64,000 bases of DNA from Kingdonia uniflora (GCA_014058105.1 JACGCM010001011.1:873501-937500); one strand, 5' to 3'. Counted from the first letter of the stretch, positions 23,950 to 37,832 are shown. The notes: generated by a model not told the origin, from the sequence alone. Program-made: numbers and translations.

Positions 23950-25034
23950 GTACTTCAAACAAGAAATTTATCATTCTCAAATCCCCTTTTATACACTCAC
24001 ACATGGCAATTAAAAACTGGTAACCGAAAAAATCCTTTTATCTCTCATTTAATAGTTTCTCTCTCTACTAAAACAAATCCCTTTCTCTTTCAAAGCTGAA
24101 TCTGATTTCTCAAACAAAAAAAATATCAGAAAACAATCTCTCATATTTGATCTAGGATCATCTAAAATTTAAACACTCCTCTCATTATTTTTTGCTCTAC
24201 ACTCATCTATCTTTAAATCTAAACTTTCTTCCTTTTCATTCTCATCACTATTTTTATTCATAATTTTGATGGAACAATTTCTATGAAATTTGCTGAAAGA
24301 CTGGAACGATTATTACCCATTTAATTGAAGTTGCTGGAAGTATCCATCTTTGATGATGTTGGATAAGTAGCCATTGGCGTTCGTTATATATCTTAACAGG
24401 GTCGCATAATGTTGGGTCTAGTGACAGGTGGAGTTACGGACAGGGTCGCACAATGTTGAGTCTAATGAAAATTCCAACCATCAGTAACCTCAGGCAAGGG
24501 GAACAAGGAGTTAACCAACTGACCAAAATGGAATAGGAAGAATTCTACAATAGATACGAGATAGTCGGGCAAGGGATTGCAAGGTACCCTAGACAATCTA
24601 ATGTGATCATCCCCAGACTAATCACGTGATCACAGCCGGCACAAACCTCGCCACGGCAGAGTCTGTGGCCTTAAATTCCTCCCATAATACCAATGCAGTT
24701 TTGGATCAAGTTCTAAGAATAAACATTAGTAAATTCTCTGTAGATGAATGATGTCACCGAGAGAGCATTGCCCAATAGTAATTTTACTTGTTGCATAGTA
24801 GTACTTTTGCTTTATTAATACTATCATTGACTAGGTTGGGAACTCTTTACTGGTTAGTTTAATAGAATGCTCATGACATGCACTGGTTTGGTATCCCATC
24901 TATGCGATTACTATTTTTATTTTTGTAAATTTATTGCTTAGGAAGTAGTTAAATTCCATGTATGATAGTTGATCTACTATATACAGCCCGCCTATGGACC
25001 TATCTGCTCAGTGAGCATTACCGATAATCGGATG
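23950..25034. other. Intergenic / unresolved repeat sequence
   Basis: No gene recognised. Two similar phrases 'agggtcgca.aatgttg.gtcta' occur at about 24400 and 24441. The stretch from about 24600 may be the strongly decayed gag side of the copia element that starts to be recognisable at 25035, but I cannot show it. Confidence 0.4.
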
Positions 25035-25616
25035 AGTGACGACACATGTCTAAGAGACATTAGTATCACGCACTCGATCCTTTTGAGATATGAACATATT
25101 TCTTGTCTCTAACTTAGTGCATCAGGGATGTCACGAATATTATTGGCACGGCCAACCTGATAGAATCTATTGAGTACGTCACGCTATTACTCTTTAACGG
25201 TATAATATAGAGTATCTAGTTTACTTTATACATTAGTAAATCCAGCCAAATTTTATTGAGTTTAGGGAGATACATGATAATGCTTATCACGTCATGACTA
25301 TCAGAGAAAATGATAAAACAAGGTTTTGTGCATTCTTTCAATGTTTAAAGGTTAGAATATGTTATTGGAACAGTTTCCAATACACTCCTTCAGGTTAGGA
25401 TAGCGAAGAGGTTTATTGGGATTATATCTTAACTTTCCTTAAAAGGAGATAAGATCCAAAAAATGTACGTGTAACGATTACTTTCAAGGGAAGTCTATTA
25501 TTTTATCCTAGTATGACCAAGGTGGAGTGGGATCTCCAGCCTTTGCTCCAAACGCATCCATAGAGACACATGTGGACCTATCCATTCGCATAGTGGCCCA
25601 CTTTAGTATCTATGGC
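25035..25616 (+). mobile_element. Ty1/copia element, left part (protease to integrase start)
   Basis: Stop-ridden plus-strand translations match, in order, the copia protease and GAG-pre-integrase region: 'CLRDISITHSIL' near 25045, 'IGTANLIE' near 25150, 'QGKSII' near 25490, then 'CGPIH' and 'GPL.YLW' up to 25616. The coding sense resumes at 40257, showing that the gypsy element split it. No 5' LTR was found to the left. Frames are destroyed throughout. Confidence 0.65.
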
Positions 25617-26185
25617 TGTAGTGGCTTATTCCCCATCTCGGACTCAAGTTCTATCTTCGACCATCATACGGCCACTCGACCTCATCAACATACGCGTAGC
25701 ACAATGTATGACACATCATAATTACATAGTTCTATTCATCACTTTCGACCTCTACATCAACAGTTTGAGTCAACAAACGTACCATCGTCAATGAAGCGGT
25801 TACAAAAATAGTATGATCAGACCGTTACATAATCAGCTCAAAGATTATCAATTATATATTATAACGTCCATCATTAAGGGTGATAAAGGTCGTCAAATGG
25901 TCATATTATAAAACCTATAAATAAGACCAGAGAATTCCAGATGAACGACGGAAGAATGCTCAACCAACACTCTATTCAGAACTATTTAGAACATCCTTTA
26001 TAATAGCCAGCAATACCCAATAAAATCTCTCTCTTTCTAAAATCCTCAAGAGAGGTCATGGTTTTTAACTTATCCAAAGGTTTTCTATGCTAAACTTTGT
26101 ACTAATTGTTACTCTACGTTTACTAATCGTTCTGAATATCTTTTGTGTAAAGACTAACTTTGGATTACAAAATTAGGCTATTACA
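25617..26185 (+). repeat. Gypsy 5' LTR
   Basis: 569 bp from TGTAGTGGCTTATTCC to ..GGCTATTACA. It contains a TATA-like 'cctataaataagacc' at about 25912, followed by a CT-rich leader, so this is the probable LTR promoter. Confidence 0.88.
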
Positions 26186-26187
26186 TT

Positions 26188-26205
26188 TGGCGCCATCTGT
26201 GGGAA
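26188..26205 (+). promoter_or_regulatory. Gypsy primer-binding site
   Basis: 'tggcgccatctgtgggaa' starts two bases after the LTR. It matches the 'TGGCGCC..' class of tRNA primer sites used by many plant Ty3/gypsy elements. Confidence 0.8.
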
Positions 26206-26905
26206 CAAAGTTATCAAACTCATTATCTCAGAAACAGCTGATCATATCTTCACGATATGACGTTTTCAGACCAGAGTACATTGATTTCTCTTGTAGAAGG
26301 AAACGCAGTACTAGCAGAACTACGGGCCAATCTCAAGTCCAAAACTAAAAGGCGAGCCGCTTTGGAACAACAACTGGTAGGTGTACAAGACGCGTTGAAG
26401 GTCCTGTAGAGTTAACAGATCGTAGTCCATAAGAAAAAGGCATGCTGCCAGCTGCTTCGCGGGTTTTTGTTCTCAATAGGATATGACCTCACGTAAACAA
26501 TCTGGGAGGCAAAGTTCGATCTAATCATAAGCAACATGAGAGCGAGCCCGCTTTGATACAGGAAGTCTACCAATAAGTTGATGGAGGTCTTGCTGGAGTC
26601 AGACAGGCAGAAGAGCCACCCCGAGGAAAAGTTTGTATTCTAGCACGTGATCGGAAAAGTGAAGGAAGTAGCAACTACAACCTTTATGAAGGACGCGTCC
26701 CATGACCGACCATTACAGCTCGTCAGTACGTGACTCAGGAACATATTGAAAAGCGTATCAAGGAACTGTTCGATGCCCAGGCTTAAACCACTAAAGACAT
26801 TCACAACAGGTTACAGAAGAGCCCGATTGCTCAGGAATTATTAAATGGCAAGGTTCCACCGGCTTTCACACACAAAAAATCTAAAAATATAAAGGAAATG
26901 ATCCA

Positions 26906-27409
26906 GTGGAGCACGCTCAAGAATTCCAGGATGTTATAGGCTTATATTCTACATCCAACCATATTCTATGCCGGCTCTTTCTTACCAGTTTACTAGGCGA
27001 ACCTTTGCGATGGTTCCATTCACTACCAGAAGGGTCTATTACGACTTTCAAACAATTACGGGAACTTTTTGTCAAGAACAACTCGCACAACAGAGATAAA
27101 GAGGAGAATTTATATTCTCTATTCAGACTTAAACAAGTACCAGGGGAGAAGCTTGAAACATTTACTAAGAAATTCTTGGAGTTGGTCAGGAAGGTGGACC
27201 GACTCGATCAAAAGATTACTATTTTAGCCTTCACCAATGCTTTGCCCGTGGATAGTAGGGCGAAGGAGTACCTGATTATGAATAAACCTACAACTTTGGA
27301 AGACATGATCGAGAAGGTCAATGAATATATCGATCTCGAAAGAATGGTATCCGAAAGACACAAAGCTTATAAATCAACCTTGACAGCACGTGATCAATTC
27401 ACAGGTTAA
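26906..27409 (+). pseudogene. Gypsy gag (capsid domain)
   Basis: A continuous frame of about 167 codons holds a retrotransposon Gag domain: 'LLGEPLRWFHSLPEGSI', 'FKQLRELFVKNN', 'LFRLKQVPGEKLETFTKKF' and 'ALPVDS'. It has no ATG at its left end and stops before any zinc knuckle, so it is the surviving core of a longer polyprotein. Confidence 0.8.
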
Positions 27410-28009
27410 GATTTCAATCGCGCTGCTGATCACGGAGAGGACAAGAACATGACCAATTCTAATGACGATCGACCTCGGAAAGGCAATAATATGTCAAAAC
27501 CTTGTCTTCCCAAGATGACTGTTACCATAGCCAGTATATATCCTATACTTCAAAAGGATAAGTTTTTTCATAATGCCTAATATATCCAACCCATCGAGAA
27601 CAAACCATATTGCATATACCACAAAGTCTGACATCATGAGACAAAACATTGCTTTGCTTTACAATGACTGTTGGAGTATATTTTTGCGGATGGACGAATG
27701 CATGAGTACATCATGGACGTTGAAAGTTATAAGAATGGGAGTTACAAGCTTACTATGGAGATCGTACAGGTCGAAGGAGCCGTAGAGGATAAACATTTGT
27801 ACCATATCTTCCTCAACCACTTTATTGAGACTCACACTATTAACAGGTCGATCAGATGCAAAAGGTGACGCCTTGGTCAGTGCCACGATCTGTCCATAGT
27901 CGACAAAGAAGCTAGGTTACTCCCTCCCCGCATCCAGTTCTCAATGTACAAGGGATCTCTTTCGAAGATTGCGACGATCGACATGTCAATTTTCCTCATC
28001 ATGATGCGT

Positions 28010-28446
28010 TTGTGACCATGTTAAAAATAAGAAATGTCGTACTACATACAATGATGGTGGATACTGGTAGTAGCATCGAACTATTTTTCTAAGAAATGAT
28101 TGATTAGATGAGATTGGCCGACAAAGTACAACTTAGTGACGTTGATATCAATGGTTTCAATGGCTCTAATGAAGCACGTGTAGGAAAGATCATACTTCCT
28201 ATTACAGCTGGACCAACAACAGTTGACGTAGTATTCTACGTTATCGATGCGAGATCACGCTATCTAGGGATCATGGGACGCTTCTGGTTGCATAACATGC
28301 GATCTATCTCATCGACCTATCATTTGGAGTTACGATTTGATTGGAATAGCGGCATCTACGAAATCAATGGCAATCAGAAATTAGCCCGAGCTTGTGAAAA
28401 TTTGGTTACTACTGTGACAGAACCATCAATACCACAACTCGTATAA
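28010..28446 (+). pseudogene. Gypsy aspartic protease domain
   Basis: The active-site motif 'MVDTGSSIELF' (about 28050) is followed after a stop by an open stretch from 28108 with 'ITAGPTTVDVVFYVIDARS.YLGIMGR'. This is the flap and C-terminal part of a retropepsin. Stops separate it from gag and RT. Confidence 0.75.
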
Positions 28447-28739
28447 TAATTATAGAAAACCACAGGGAACATTGCAGACGACGTTACAGAAAACTTTACA
28501 AAAAAAGAACTGCCAAGTGCAGAAGCTACATAGTACGTCGAGATCAGTGGAGATAAAAGGGACACCTACATTAGAACTCTTTTTCCCACGACAGAGCGCA
28601 ATGCACTTATTCAATTTCTCAAAGGCAATAGTGATGTCTCCGCTTGGTCGTTTCACGAGATGCCAGACATTGATCCAAATTTGGTTTGCCACAAGCTTAG
28701 TTTGAGAGATAAAGCTGAAACAGTCAAGTAGAAACAAAG

Positions 28740-29708
28740 AACTTTAGCACCAAAACTTTGAGAAGAAGTCAACAAAGAGATCGATAAACTCATTGAAGTT
28801 GGTTTTATCCATAAAGCCAACTACCTAGAATGGATATGGAACATTATCGCAGTACCAAAGAAAAATGGCAAAATCAGAGTCTGAAAGATAGTTGATTTCA
28901 CAGACCTCAATAAATTAGAGTCTGAAGTTGATTTCACATACCTCAATAAACATACTCTGAAAGATAGTTTTCCACTTAATCATTAATCATCTGCTCGATT
29001 CTACCGCAGGGCACAAACTCTTATCCATGATGGACGCCGTATCAGGATACAATCAGATACCTCTGTTACCTGAGGATAAAAAAATGGCTTTAATTACAGA
29101 GCATGGTTTGTATTGCTACAAGGTCATGCCTTTCAGACTCAAGAACACAGGAGCCACTTACCAAAGATTGATGACACATCTTGGGAAAATGATGGAAGTT
29201 TATTTTGACGATATGTTGTGTAAAAGTCTCAAGAAAGAGAACCATCTCGTAGATTTGCACACGGCTTTCGAAATTCTCCGTTTTTACAAAATGAGACTCA
29301 ATCCTGATAAGTGCCAATTCCAATCAGGCAAATTCTTGGGACATTTGATCAGCAAACAAGGTATAGAGGCTGACCCAGATCGTATTTGTGCACTGTTATC
29401 TATGCATTCTCCAAAGACAAAGAAAGACATACAGAAGCTAGCTGGCAAGATAGCAACAATCAACCATTTTGTCTTCAAGTCTTCAGATCGATGTCGATGG
29501 TTATTCGACCTACTGCGTGAAGGGACAAAGAAAAAAAAAACCTAAAAAAGATCTTGAGATCGAGTGGACTGCAGAATGTGAAGCAGCATTTCAGGAGCTA
29601 AAATGCTACTTGGGCAAGCCACCAGTAATGAGTACACCCAAGGAAAGAGAAGAACTCACCATATATCTCGCCGTTACTGATGAATCACTGAGCTCAGTCC
29701 TTATTTGA
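28740..29708 (+). pseudogene. Gypsy reverse transcriptase
   Basis: It reads EEVNKEIDKLIEVGFI, IAVPKKNGKIRV, a duplicated 'VDFT.LNK' stretch (28890-28960), 'MMDAVSGYNQI', then 'VMPFRLKNTGATYQRLM' and the catalytic 'VYFDDML' (about 29200). Next come 'FLGHLISKQGIEADP' and the connection segment ('WTAECEAAFQELK'). Stops and a frameshift near 29540 inactivate it. Confidence 0.82.
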
Positions 29709-30079
29709 CTTAACGAGAAGAGGTGAAACCTGTCTACTTTATCTGCAAGACTCTCACTCTGGCAGAGTCACGATATACTAAGATTGAAAAACTGTTGTTA
29801 GCTATTGTTTACACATCACAGAAGTTAAAACAATATTTCCAAGCTCACTCAGTTCGAGTAATGACAAATTATCCTTTGCGTAAAATCTTGTCCAAATGAG
29901 AGAAATCTAGACGAGTCCAACAATGGTCGGTAACTCTTGGTGAGCACGATATACGTTTTGAACCACGATATTCTGAAAAAGGGCAAGCAGTAACAGATTT
30001 CCTTGCAGACTTTCCAGTAGATGATCCTGACTGGGAAAAAGATAGTACCAACATCAATGAAGAACAGTTCGAGGAAAAG

Positions 30080-30514
30080 TCAGATTGGATATCAAAGAAA
30101 GGTTGGCACCGTTTAACTGACGGTTCTGCCAGACCAGCGAGGTCAGGCATCGGTATGGTCTTTATCATACCTTCCAATGACAGAATTGAAAAAACAATCA
30201 GACTTAACTTTGAAGCTACCAATAATAAGACCGAATATGAGGCATTAATTCACGGTCTAGATATGGCTCTAGAGATTAAAGTTCCTGAGTTATCTGTGTA
30301 TATGGACTCTTTACTCATAGTAAACCATTATACATACAAGTTTAAAAAAAATGAAAAAATGATTAATTACGCTGCAGCAGTAGCCGACAGAATGAGCAGG
30401 TTCAATAAGGATACCATCAAACATTTACCTCGCAGAGAAAACAAACATTTTGCTTCCCTTCATATCTTGTGGGTTTCCTCAGAACAGAAGCTTGATACCT
30501 TAAGATCGAAGTAA
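30080..30514 (+). pseudogene. Gypsy RNase H domain
   Basis: It starts 'LTDGSARPARSGIGMV' and continues 'LNFEATNNKTEYEALIHGLDMALE', 'YMDSLLIVNH' and 'MINYAAAVADRM'. The D, E and D residues of the RNase H core are present. Open from about 30155 to 30514. Confidence 0.78.
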
Positions 30515-30719
30515 TATCCACCCCCAGCATTAACATCATCAGCTCAAATTCTGTTAATACTGGGGGCGGTAAAGAGGATGAGGACGATTGGAGATGATCT
30601 CTCCTCACGTATATTAGGCCCAAAAATAAGTTTGATGGCGAACTCCCACCGGATCCTACAGAAAGGAGACACGTGCTTGACAATGCTAAGTGATACGTCG
30701 TTGCCGATAACTTCATTTA

Positions 30720-31840
30720 TAAAAAGTTGGTGACATGACCCTATCTCCAATGTTTATCTGATAAAGAAGCTCAAAACTTCCTACACGAACTTCACGAAGG
30801 TACTTGTGGATCCCACGCAGCAGGACGATCTTTAGCAAACCGAGTTCTTATCCAAGGAGTCTTTTGGCCTAAAATAAAAGCTCAAGCCATTAAATATACG
30901 AACAAGTGTGATGCCTGCCAACGCCATGGACCCCAAATTTGAGCTCCAGCTTTGGAACTGCATTCGAGCAATGTTGTCTGGCCATTCAGAAGATGGCCCC
31001 TCGACCTCATGGGAGAATTCCCAACTCTACTAGGAAAATGAAAGCACTTCCTAGTAGCAACATACTACTTCATCAAATGGGTAGACGCAGTTCCTTTATG
31101 TTGCACACGAGAAGACGAAGTCATCAAGTTTATATGAGAAACTATCATAATATGGTTTAGTTGCCCCCACTTCATCAAAATAGACAATGGACCGCAGTTC
31201 TTTGGCTCAAGATTCATTGAGTTCCTCAACCAGCACAACATCATCCACTCTGCTTCCAATCCATATTACCCACAAGAAAATAGTCAGGTCGAAATCACCA
31301 ATCGAACTATCGTCGACAGAATCAAAAAGCGCTTGATAGAGAAGAAGAGTAATTGGGTGCAAGAGTTACCTCATGTGTTATGGGCATATCGAACAATGCC
31401 TCGAATATCGACTGGATGCACATCGTTCCTGCTAGCATACGATACTGAAGTAATCATCCCCACTCAATATCATCACACATTGCGTGACCATACCATGATA
31501 GACGAATAAAATGAATTCTAGTTGGCATGTAACATGAATTAGATCGAAGAAACAAGAGATAAAACAATTATGAACTTGGGAAGATACCATTAGGCTTTAG
31601 CCATATCTTATAATAAATGAGTTCGTCATAGAGAGTTTGAAATTAAAGATCTTGTCCTCCAAGAGGTACCAAAGCACAGAAAGGAAGTCAATGCTGGAAA
31701 GCTCATAAAAAATTGAGAAGGTCCTTTCATCATTATTGAAATAAGTGGACTTGGTTCTTATGATCTTACCACAGAACATGGGGATCGAGTGCCTAATCCT
31801 TGGAGCACAAGGAGATTAAAGCTATATCAAAGATAATAAT
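30720..31840 (+). pseudogene. Gypsy integrase
   Basis: It shows the HHCC zinc domain (LHEGTCGSHAAG, CDACQRHG), then the catalytic core with 'WPLDLMGEFPT', 'KIDNGPQFFGSRFIEF' and 'SNPYYPQENSQVE', followed by 'LPHVLWAYRTMPRISTG'. The third acidic residue of the DDE triad may be the E of QENSQVE. Several internal stops are present. Confidence 0.8.
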
Positions 31841-32103
31841 CTATCACAGTATACTTTTCTAATAAATCTATCATTTTGTACGTCAATTTTACATCAATGA
31901 AATACGTATGTTTGATCGCCCTACATCAAAATACTTTTTACTATTTCATATAATACTCTATCTAACATTCTCTGTACATCAATCTTACAGTAATGAAATA
32001 TTGGTGTTTGGTTGCTCTACATTACAATACTTTTCTAATATATCATACAAGTACTTCTATATACAGATTACATTTCCTAAACATCACAGATTACAAATGG
32101 GTT

Positions 32104-32335
32104 CACCCCATTCTATTGCATTACAGATCGTTTGTTGCTTCAGCCAAACCGATCTTCTATTACATTACAGATAGTTTGTTGCTTAAGCCAAACCGATCTT
32201 CTATTATATTACAGATTGTTTATTGCTTCAGCCAAACCGATCTTCTATTACATTACTGATTGTTTGTTGCTTTGGTCACTCTAATCTTTTATTACAGAAC
32301 CGGTCGTTTGTTGCTTCAAACCGACCCTCTATTTT
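32104..32335. repeat. 44-bp tandem array downstream of gypsy pol
   Basis: Four to five units with a 44-bp period (starts near 32126, 32170, 32214, 32258), each reading 'gat.gtttgttgcttcagccaaaccgat..'. A degenerate unit follows near 32306. Tandem arrays after pol are common in large Tat/Ogre-type elements. Confidence 0.8.
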
Positions 32336-32505
32336 TTGACAGTAGTTCTACAAAACGACTACCAAACTATTGTACCACAATTGGTTCATCAAAAAGTCAG
32401 TATAAATATATATAGATAACTAATTCTATTATTAGTCTAACTTTACTACACTCTATCTACTATACTTTCATTGGTAATGTATGTCAAATTCCTTCTTTAA
32501 CCTCC

Positions 32506-35500
32506 TCAATCACCCGAGCTATTACTTGACCTGTCACTTGAGCTATCAGGCAATACATCGCCACGCAAAATTTCCCCACAAAGTCGCAGATGCATTAACT
32601 CTGGCATCCTCCCAGTAACAATTTGTTTTCCTTCTTTAACCTTACTCTTCGTAAGAGCTCCAATTCTTGACATCATGCGATCTAGATACTCAAATCGCAC
32701 CAACCACATCTCACACTGAACACCATTGGCAACCAGGTTATCATATACAGTTTTGTTTTCCGCTTCCAATCTCTTGAATTTGGACACAAAGAAGGAGAGC
32801 ACCGCCGTCATCTCTCTCTTATACACATCACCTGCCTCACATTTTACCTTATCAGGAATAATAAGTTATGCAAGTTTTCCCTTAGCCTCCTTCAGCATAG
32901 CTTCCAAACTTTTGCAGCGTTCTTCCAGCACTCATTTTTCATCCAACGTCGCATTATTTTGAGTTTCCATCACTGTCATGAATTCATCCATATGGGCAAT
33001 CAAAGCCATAGACTCCTCATGACTTCTCTATATAACACTTTCATCAAGCTTTATTTCAGCCTTAAAAAGATCAACCTCTAACTTGGTCTTCGCACTAAGC
33101 AGTTCCCCAATTTCTTTATGGAACTCCAAAGTATTTAACTCCAAAGTTTGAACTGAATCCTCTAGAGTCTCTATTTTGAGCCACTGCCTTTTTATTAATT
33201 TGTTCTGATTAATATGCGACTCTTCTAACTCTTTTAATTTCATGGTAGTGACATACCACAATCCTTCGTATGTACGAGTACGCTCGTCTGCCTCCCTCAC
33301 AGCATTTCGCACATCAGTTATATCAACCACACGAGTATTTATCTGAAATTGCAAATCTTTAATGCTCTCTCCTTCTTTCTTCAACAACGCCAACAACTCT
33401 CTCACTTAAGGTTGCACCGGTGTTGGCTTACCCTCCTGTTGAGTCCTTCGTTCCAAAATGTCTAACTCCTTTTTTCTTATAACTTCTTTTAACCCCTCTA
33501 TTTTTTTTGCTCAATGGCTAGTTCAGCCTCCTTATTTTCTAGTTACTCGGTCAAACGAGCTACTGTGCTTCGCTTTTCTGTTACTATTACCTCCATTTTT
33601 TCCTTTACATCAGTAATACTTTTTAGTGCTTCCTGCTGATGATTTAGATCAGCATTAAGTTTTTCATTTAAAACACGTAACACTTTATATTGGTTCTGCA
33701 CCTCTGCCAGATCAACCTACAACAACAGTTAACATTCACATACATACTAGTTCGCATATTCAAACAGATTACATGTCACAGTCAACAAGTTTACTCAATA
33801 ACATAATATTTGAGTACTTTCGATACGTAGCTCTATCTATATAATCAACATATAGAACATATTTCATTTATCATCAAAACGGTGTATAAAAAACTAGTGC
33901 ATATGCAGGTTTATAAGAAACTGGGCTACTTTACTTTCGCTTCTTCAAATTACGAGAGGACTTCCCCTTGTCTCTCGAACTCTTTGATTTATCTACTTGA
34001 ACTTCTAAAGGAGCTATAAAGGTGACCACTTCTTGCTAGCGTTGCTTTTGCCATGACCGAGGTACTAGGCTTTCGACCTCCTCCTTGTCATCTTCTGACA
34101 TATTTTCTCTCGGTCTAGGAGTTAGTTTTTCAACAACCTTTTCCTCCTCATCTTTTGTAAACCACATATTTTTAGCCTTGGAGTTCTCCACATTAAAATC
34201 CTTCCCACAATCCATTACATACCTCCTAAATTTGTTTTCTACCCTCGCCAGCTCCCCTCCATAAAACTCAATCACACTTTCTATATGACATTCATGTTCC
34301 GTTCGAGCTGTGACTTTTGCTCGCGACGGATACAGATACTCATTTAACTGCATATGCGTCTTGTATAGACGTTTGCGCATTTCTTTTTACAAACGCCCTC
34401 ACATCACCTTCTACCTTCTTTCAAACAGATATTTCTTTCGACAATTAAGTCGCTAGAGACATTTTTTGCTCTATATGTTGCGTTAATACATCTTGCAACT
34501 CCTTTTATCTTACCCTCTAACTTCTATTAAACCTCTATTTGCTCTTTCCTTATCCTGAAAAACACAATTCTCATTGCCCTTAGGTCTTATATAAAGCCAA
34601 AAGCATCAGGTAAAGGTTCTACATCACCCCATATAACGGACACCCCAGTTCGAGTTGAGCATTTTTTAGCCTCTACACTATGACGATTACGTGCTTCTTG
34701 AGCTAGAAACATTACTCGAGCTGGCTCAGATACTACATTTTTTTCCTTCAAAAGCTCTATATAAGCTTCTTTTAAACCTCATTCACTATCTACTTTTACC
34801 TCAAAATACAATGTCAGAGCTACCAACAACTTTTGATACCTAGCCTTATCACTCGGGTCGCTGAGACATGTCAAGTCTTTCGGTTTTTGTACTAACGCCC
34901 CCCCCCCCCCCCCCCCCCCTTTCCTCTTCATTTCTTAAAACCTCATCCCTTACTATTTTTATCTTAGCATATCAACACTGAAGGTCATATAATTCTTTAA
35001 AAAATTTCTCCGAGTTAGACTAAGACTACCTTTTCTCATACTCAGTTTTATTTAATACATGTTGAACACGAGCCACCGAATCCCTCACTCTACTAAATAA
35101 TTTCTCCAGAGTGAACACAATATTTCTCAACCGCTCTACTTCCTACAAAGATTGTAAATTTCTTGTTATCATACAAACATTCAAATAAAGCATATTAAAA
35201 AGCGTTTATCAAACTTAAAATAGTTTTACGACCATACAGAGTACAATCCCATCAAAGTCAAATGAACAACATAGTTCGAAATAGAGTACCACAGATTGAT
35301 TAAAGTTTCTTGCCAGTCTCTACCTCAGATGGAGGATCCACTTTCTTATAAGCAGCTAGAACTAGTTCAGTTGGTGAAGCAGATACATTGGCTGGAATAG
35401 CAGCATCAGTCACCACTTCATCTTTTACATCTGAAGCAAATACTATCTTCTTGTATTTGCCAGCTCGGCCCAACTCTACATCAGCAGCAGTCAACTAAAA

Positions 35501-37832
35501 ATTATAATAAGATTGGACAAAATAATCTCTTTCCACCTGTAATGCGGTACATGCTTGTGAGATAACCTCCTCACGCTCGAATAGCTCTGCATACCGCTTT
35601 TCAGCAGCCTTTATATCTTCAACCCTATTCTTTTTCTCTATCTCGAGCTCATCTTCGAGTTCCTTCATTCGAGCCGTTTGAGCATCCAGCCTACGAGTAA
35701 GCTCTCCGAACTCCTAGCTCCTCTTCCCAATGAACTTTGTCTCCCCCTTCATCAACATCGAGAACTGTCAATACAAACACACAAGTTCAGTACAACATAT
35801 CATATTACAAATACAACACATAAAATATTTCAATAAAACATGTCATCAAGCATACCGTAAGAGTCTGCTCCTAAAACATGTCATCAAGCTGATGCGGATT
35901 AGCCCCCGCCATTGTACAATATTTTTGTACTAGTTATTTCATCTTGGCCGCAGCCTTGGCATTCATACGATTTCTTCCTTCACCTTCATGTCGCTTCCTT
36001 TTAAGCGAACCCTTGTCCAAATTTAAAGGAACGACCACACTCACCACCTGCTCCTCCACTATATCTCCAGCAACAGATTTATCGACCTCTTTATCTAGGG
36101 CCACCACCATAATAGAAGGCGAAGTTTCTGGAGCTGACTTTCTCAGCCTTCGAATCGACCGCTTCACATTCATACTCTCTGGCTCAGGCGGAGGAAGACT
36201 AGTAAAATCACTTACAGCCAGACGAACCTTCTTCTTTTTAGCCATAGCTTGATTCTTATGAGCTCATTGAACTTTGGGCACTCTAGAGTCTAATCTCTTA
36301 TCCCTGTGGATACCTAATTCACCTAGTACTTGATTCAACTTGACCTGCTCAAGAGCTACACAGTTGGACAAACTGGTGTTATCAGGTAGAGAATTGGGAT
36401 TGGGACTTGACAAACAAAAAACAAGAACATGGTTAGCAGCTCGAAGACAAATTGATGGTTGGTCGAAATTAACAAATGTTACTTACTTGGATTATAATAC
36501 TTATAGTTCATCTGGAACCTGTATACAGTTGCCCCCTACCCATACAAGGCGGTCATTCCATGGTCTACCCACATATTCGAAGTCAAAAAACTTTGCCTAG
36601 AAGAATCACTATTCAAGTAACCACTATTACGACCTTTGACAAACTTCAGTTTATAGAATTTTAGTACGTCATCTGCTTCGAACTGCTTGGCAGTCCCTTC
36701 CCTTTTCCACTTATCATTCAGTGCCTCGCACACCCTCATCATTTCATATACATTCCCATTTAGTTGGGCAGGGCAACACTGTAATATATTCATAAGCCTT
36801 TTCTGAAAGAAGGTTAGAGGAATTCTAAGGCCAAAAACGAACTGATTCAGATAGTACAAAAGCCCATCATTCGGGCTTGCCATTCCCACACCATTATAGT
36901 ACAAATATCTACATCGAACATTTCACCGAGATTGACCGCTTCTGTCGTTTATCTAATAATTTTCTATCACCAGATGAAGCCTTCCCTACCAAATCACACT
37001 TAGAACTCAAACGTTTCTTCTCTCTGTAAATATGGGTTACGCCATTTTTTTCTCTCTCAATAACTGCAAATAATTTATGAGGGAGAAAGAAACGAGTGTT
37101 TATACCCTCACTCAGTTTACGAAATGAAGACTCTTTCAGACACGTGTCAGTCACCCCTACTGTCTCTACATGCATGTCTTTTTGTCTAACTGCATCATTA
37201 TGACTTCTGTGATAACGTCTACTGTCATCACGTCTGTCTCTATTTTCTACCATTAAAAAATTATGCCCCTCTTTCCCCTAGCAGTATACACGACCAATCA
37301 CCTTACTTTTATACTAAACCAAGATCATACCATAATATACATCATTCCTAAAATAGCTCAATATTTAAATTTAAAAATATCTACACAACTATTAAAATCA
37401 GACAGCTGTAGGCCACAATGTCTGCCACATGAACAGTCAACAAACACTTGATATTATTTATTTCAGTTCACAGATTCAATCTGCCTCATTCTATATTCAA
37501 AAGATTGCAAAAACAAAATAATGCCAACATATTACTTATTTATTTCCAGCTCTCAAAGTTTGGGGTTACAATCAAATATAGTTACATTTAAAGTATCCCA
37601 GATGATTCACCACACCACATGGTATTATCTCCCCTCCTGCTACTCTCTCATCATCTTCTACAAGCTTGTCCCGTGCGATCTCTCGAACAACTTCTTCTCG
37701 TAAAGTTGCATCCAACAACAACTCCCAGAATACGTCACTCCAGAAAAATCGGTCATACTCTGCACGCTTGCCTTCATCATCTAAGCCACACAGCTTCAAC
37801 GACCATTCCGGTAATACGGCATCATAAGGCAA
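32506..37832 (-). pseudogene. Antisense coding region of the gypsy element (coiled-coil rich)
   Basis: Eight minus-strand open stretches follow one another: 37572-37832, 36909-37253, 36536-36904, 35934-36245, 35300-35494, 34036-34380, 33028-33405 and 32506-32826. Composition is protein-like. There is an Arg/Asp-rich start, a globular block with 'DGLLYYLNQFVFGLRIPLTFFQKRLM', a basic 'MAKKKKVRLAVSDF' block, then long heptad-rich coiled coils (33028-33405) and an acidic Ser tail (SDRSSNSSGD). Frames are separated by stops and one-base offsets. Antisense ORFs between pol and the 3' LTR are known in some Tat-lineage elements (Grande, for example). Their function is unclear. Confidence 0.6.
34898..34919. 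repeat. Poly-C run (22 C)
   Basis: A homopolymer inside the antisense zone of the gypsy element that breaks the minus-strand frame. Its length may be an assembly artefact. Confidence 0.9.

Noticed and set aside
26906..26908. Gag start at 26906
   Set aside because: It is GTG, not ATG. The region is a remnant of a longer polyprotein open further upstream.
32104..32335. CRISPR-like array (44-bp period)
   Set aside because: Units are contiguous without unique spacers, and the host is a plant retroelement. It is a simple tandem array.
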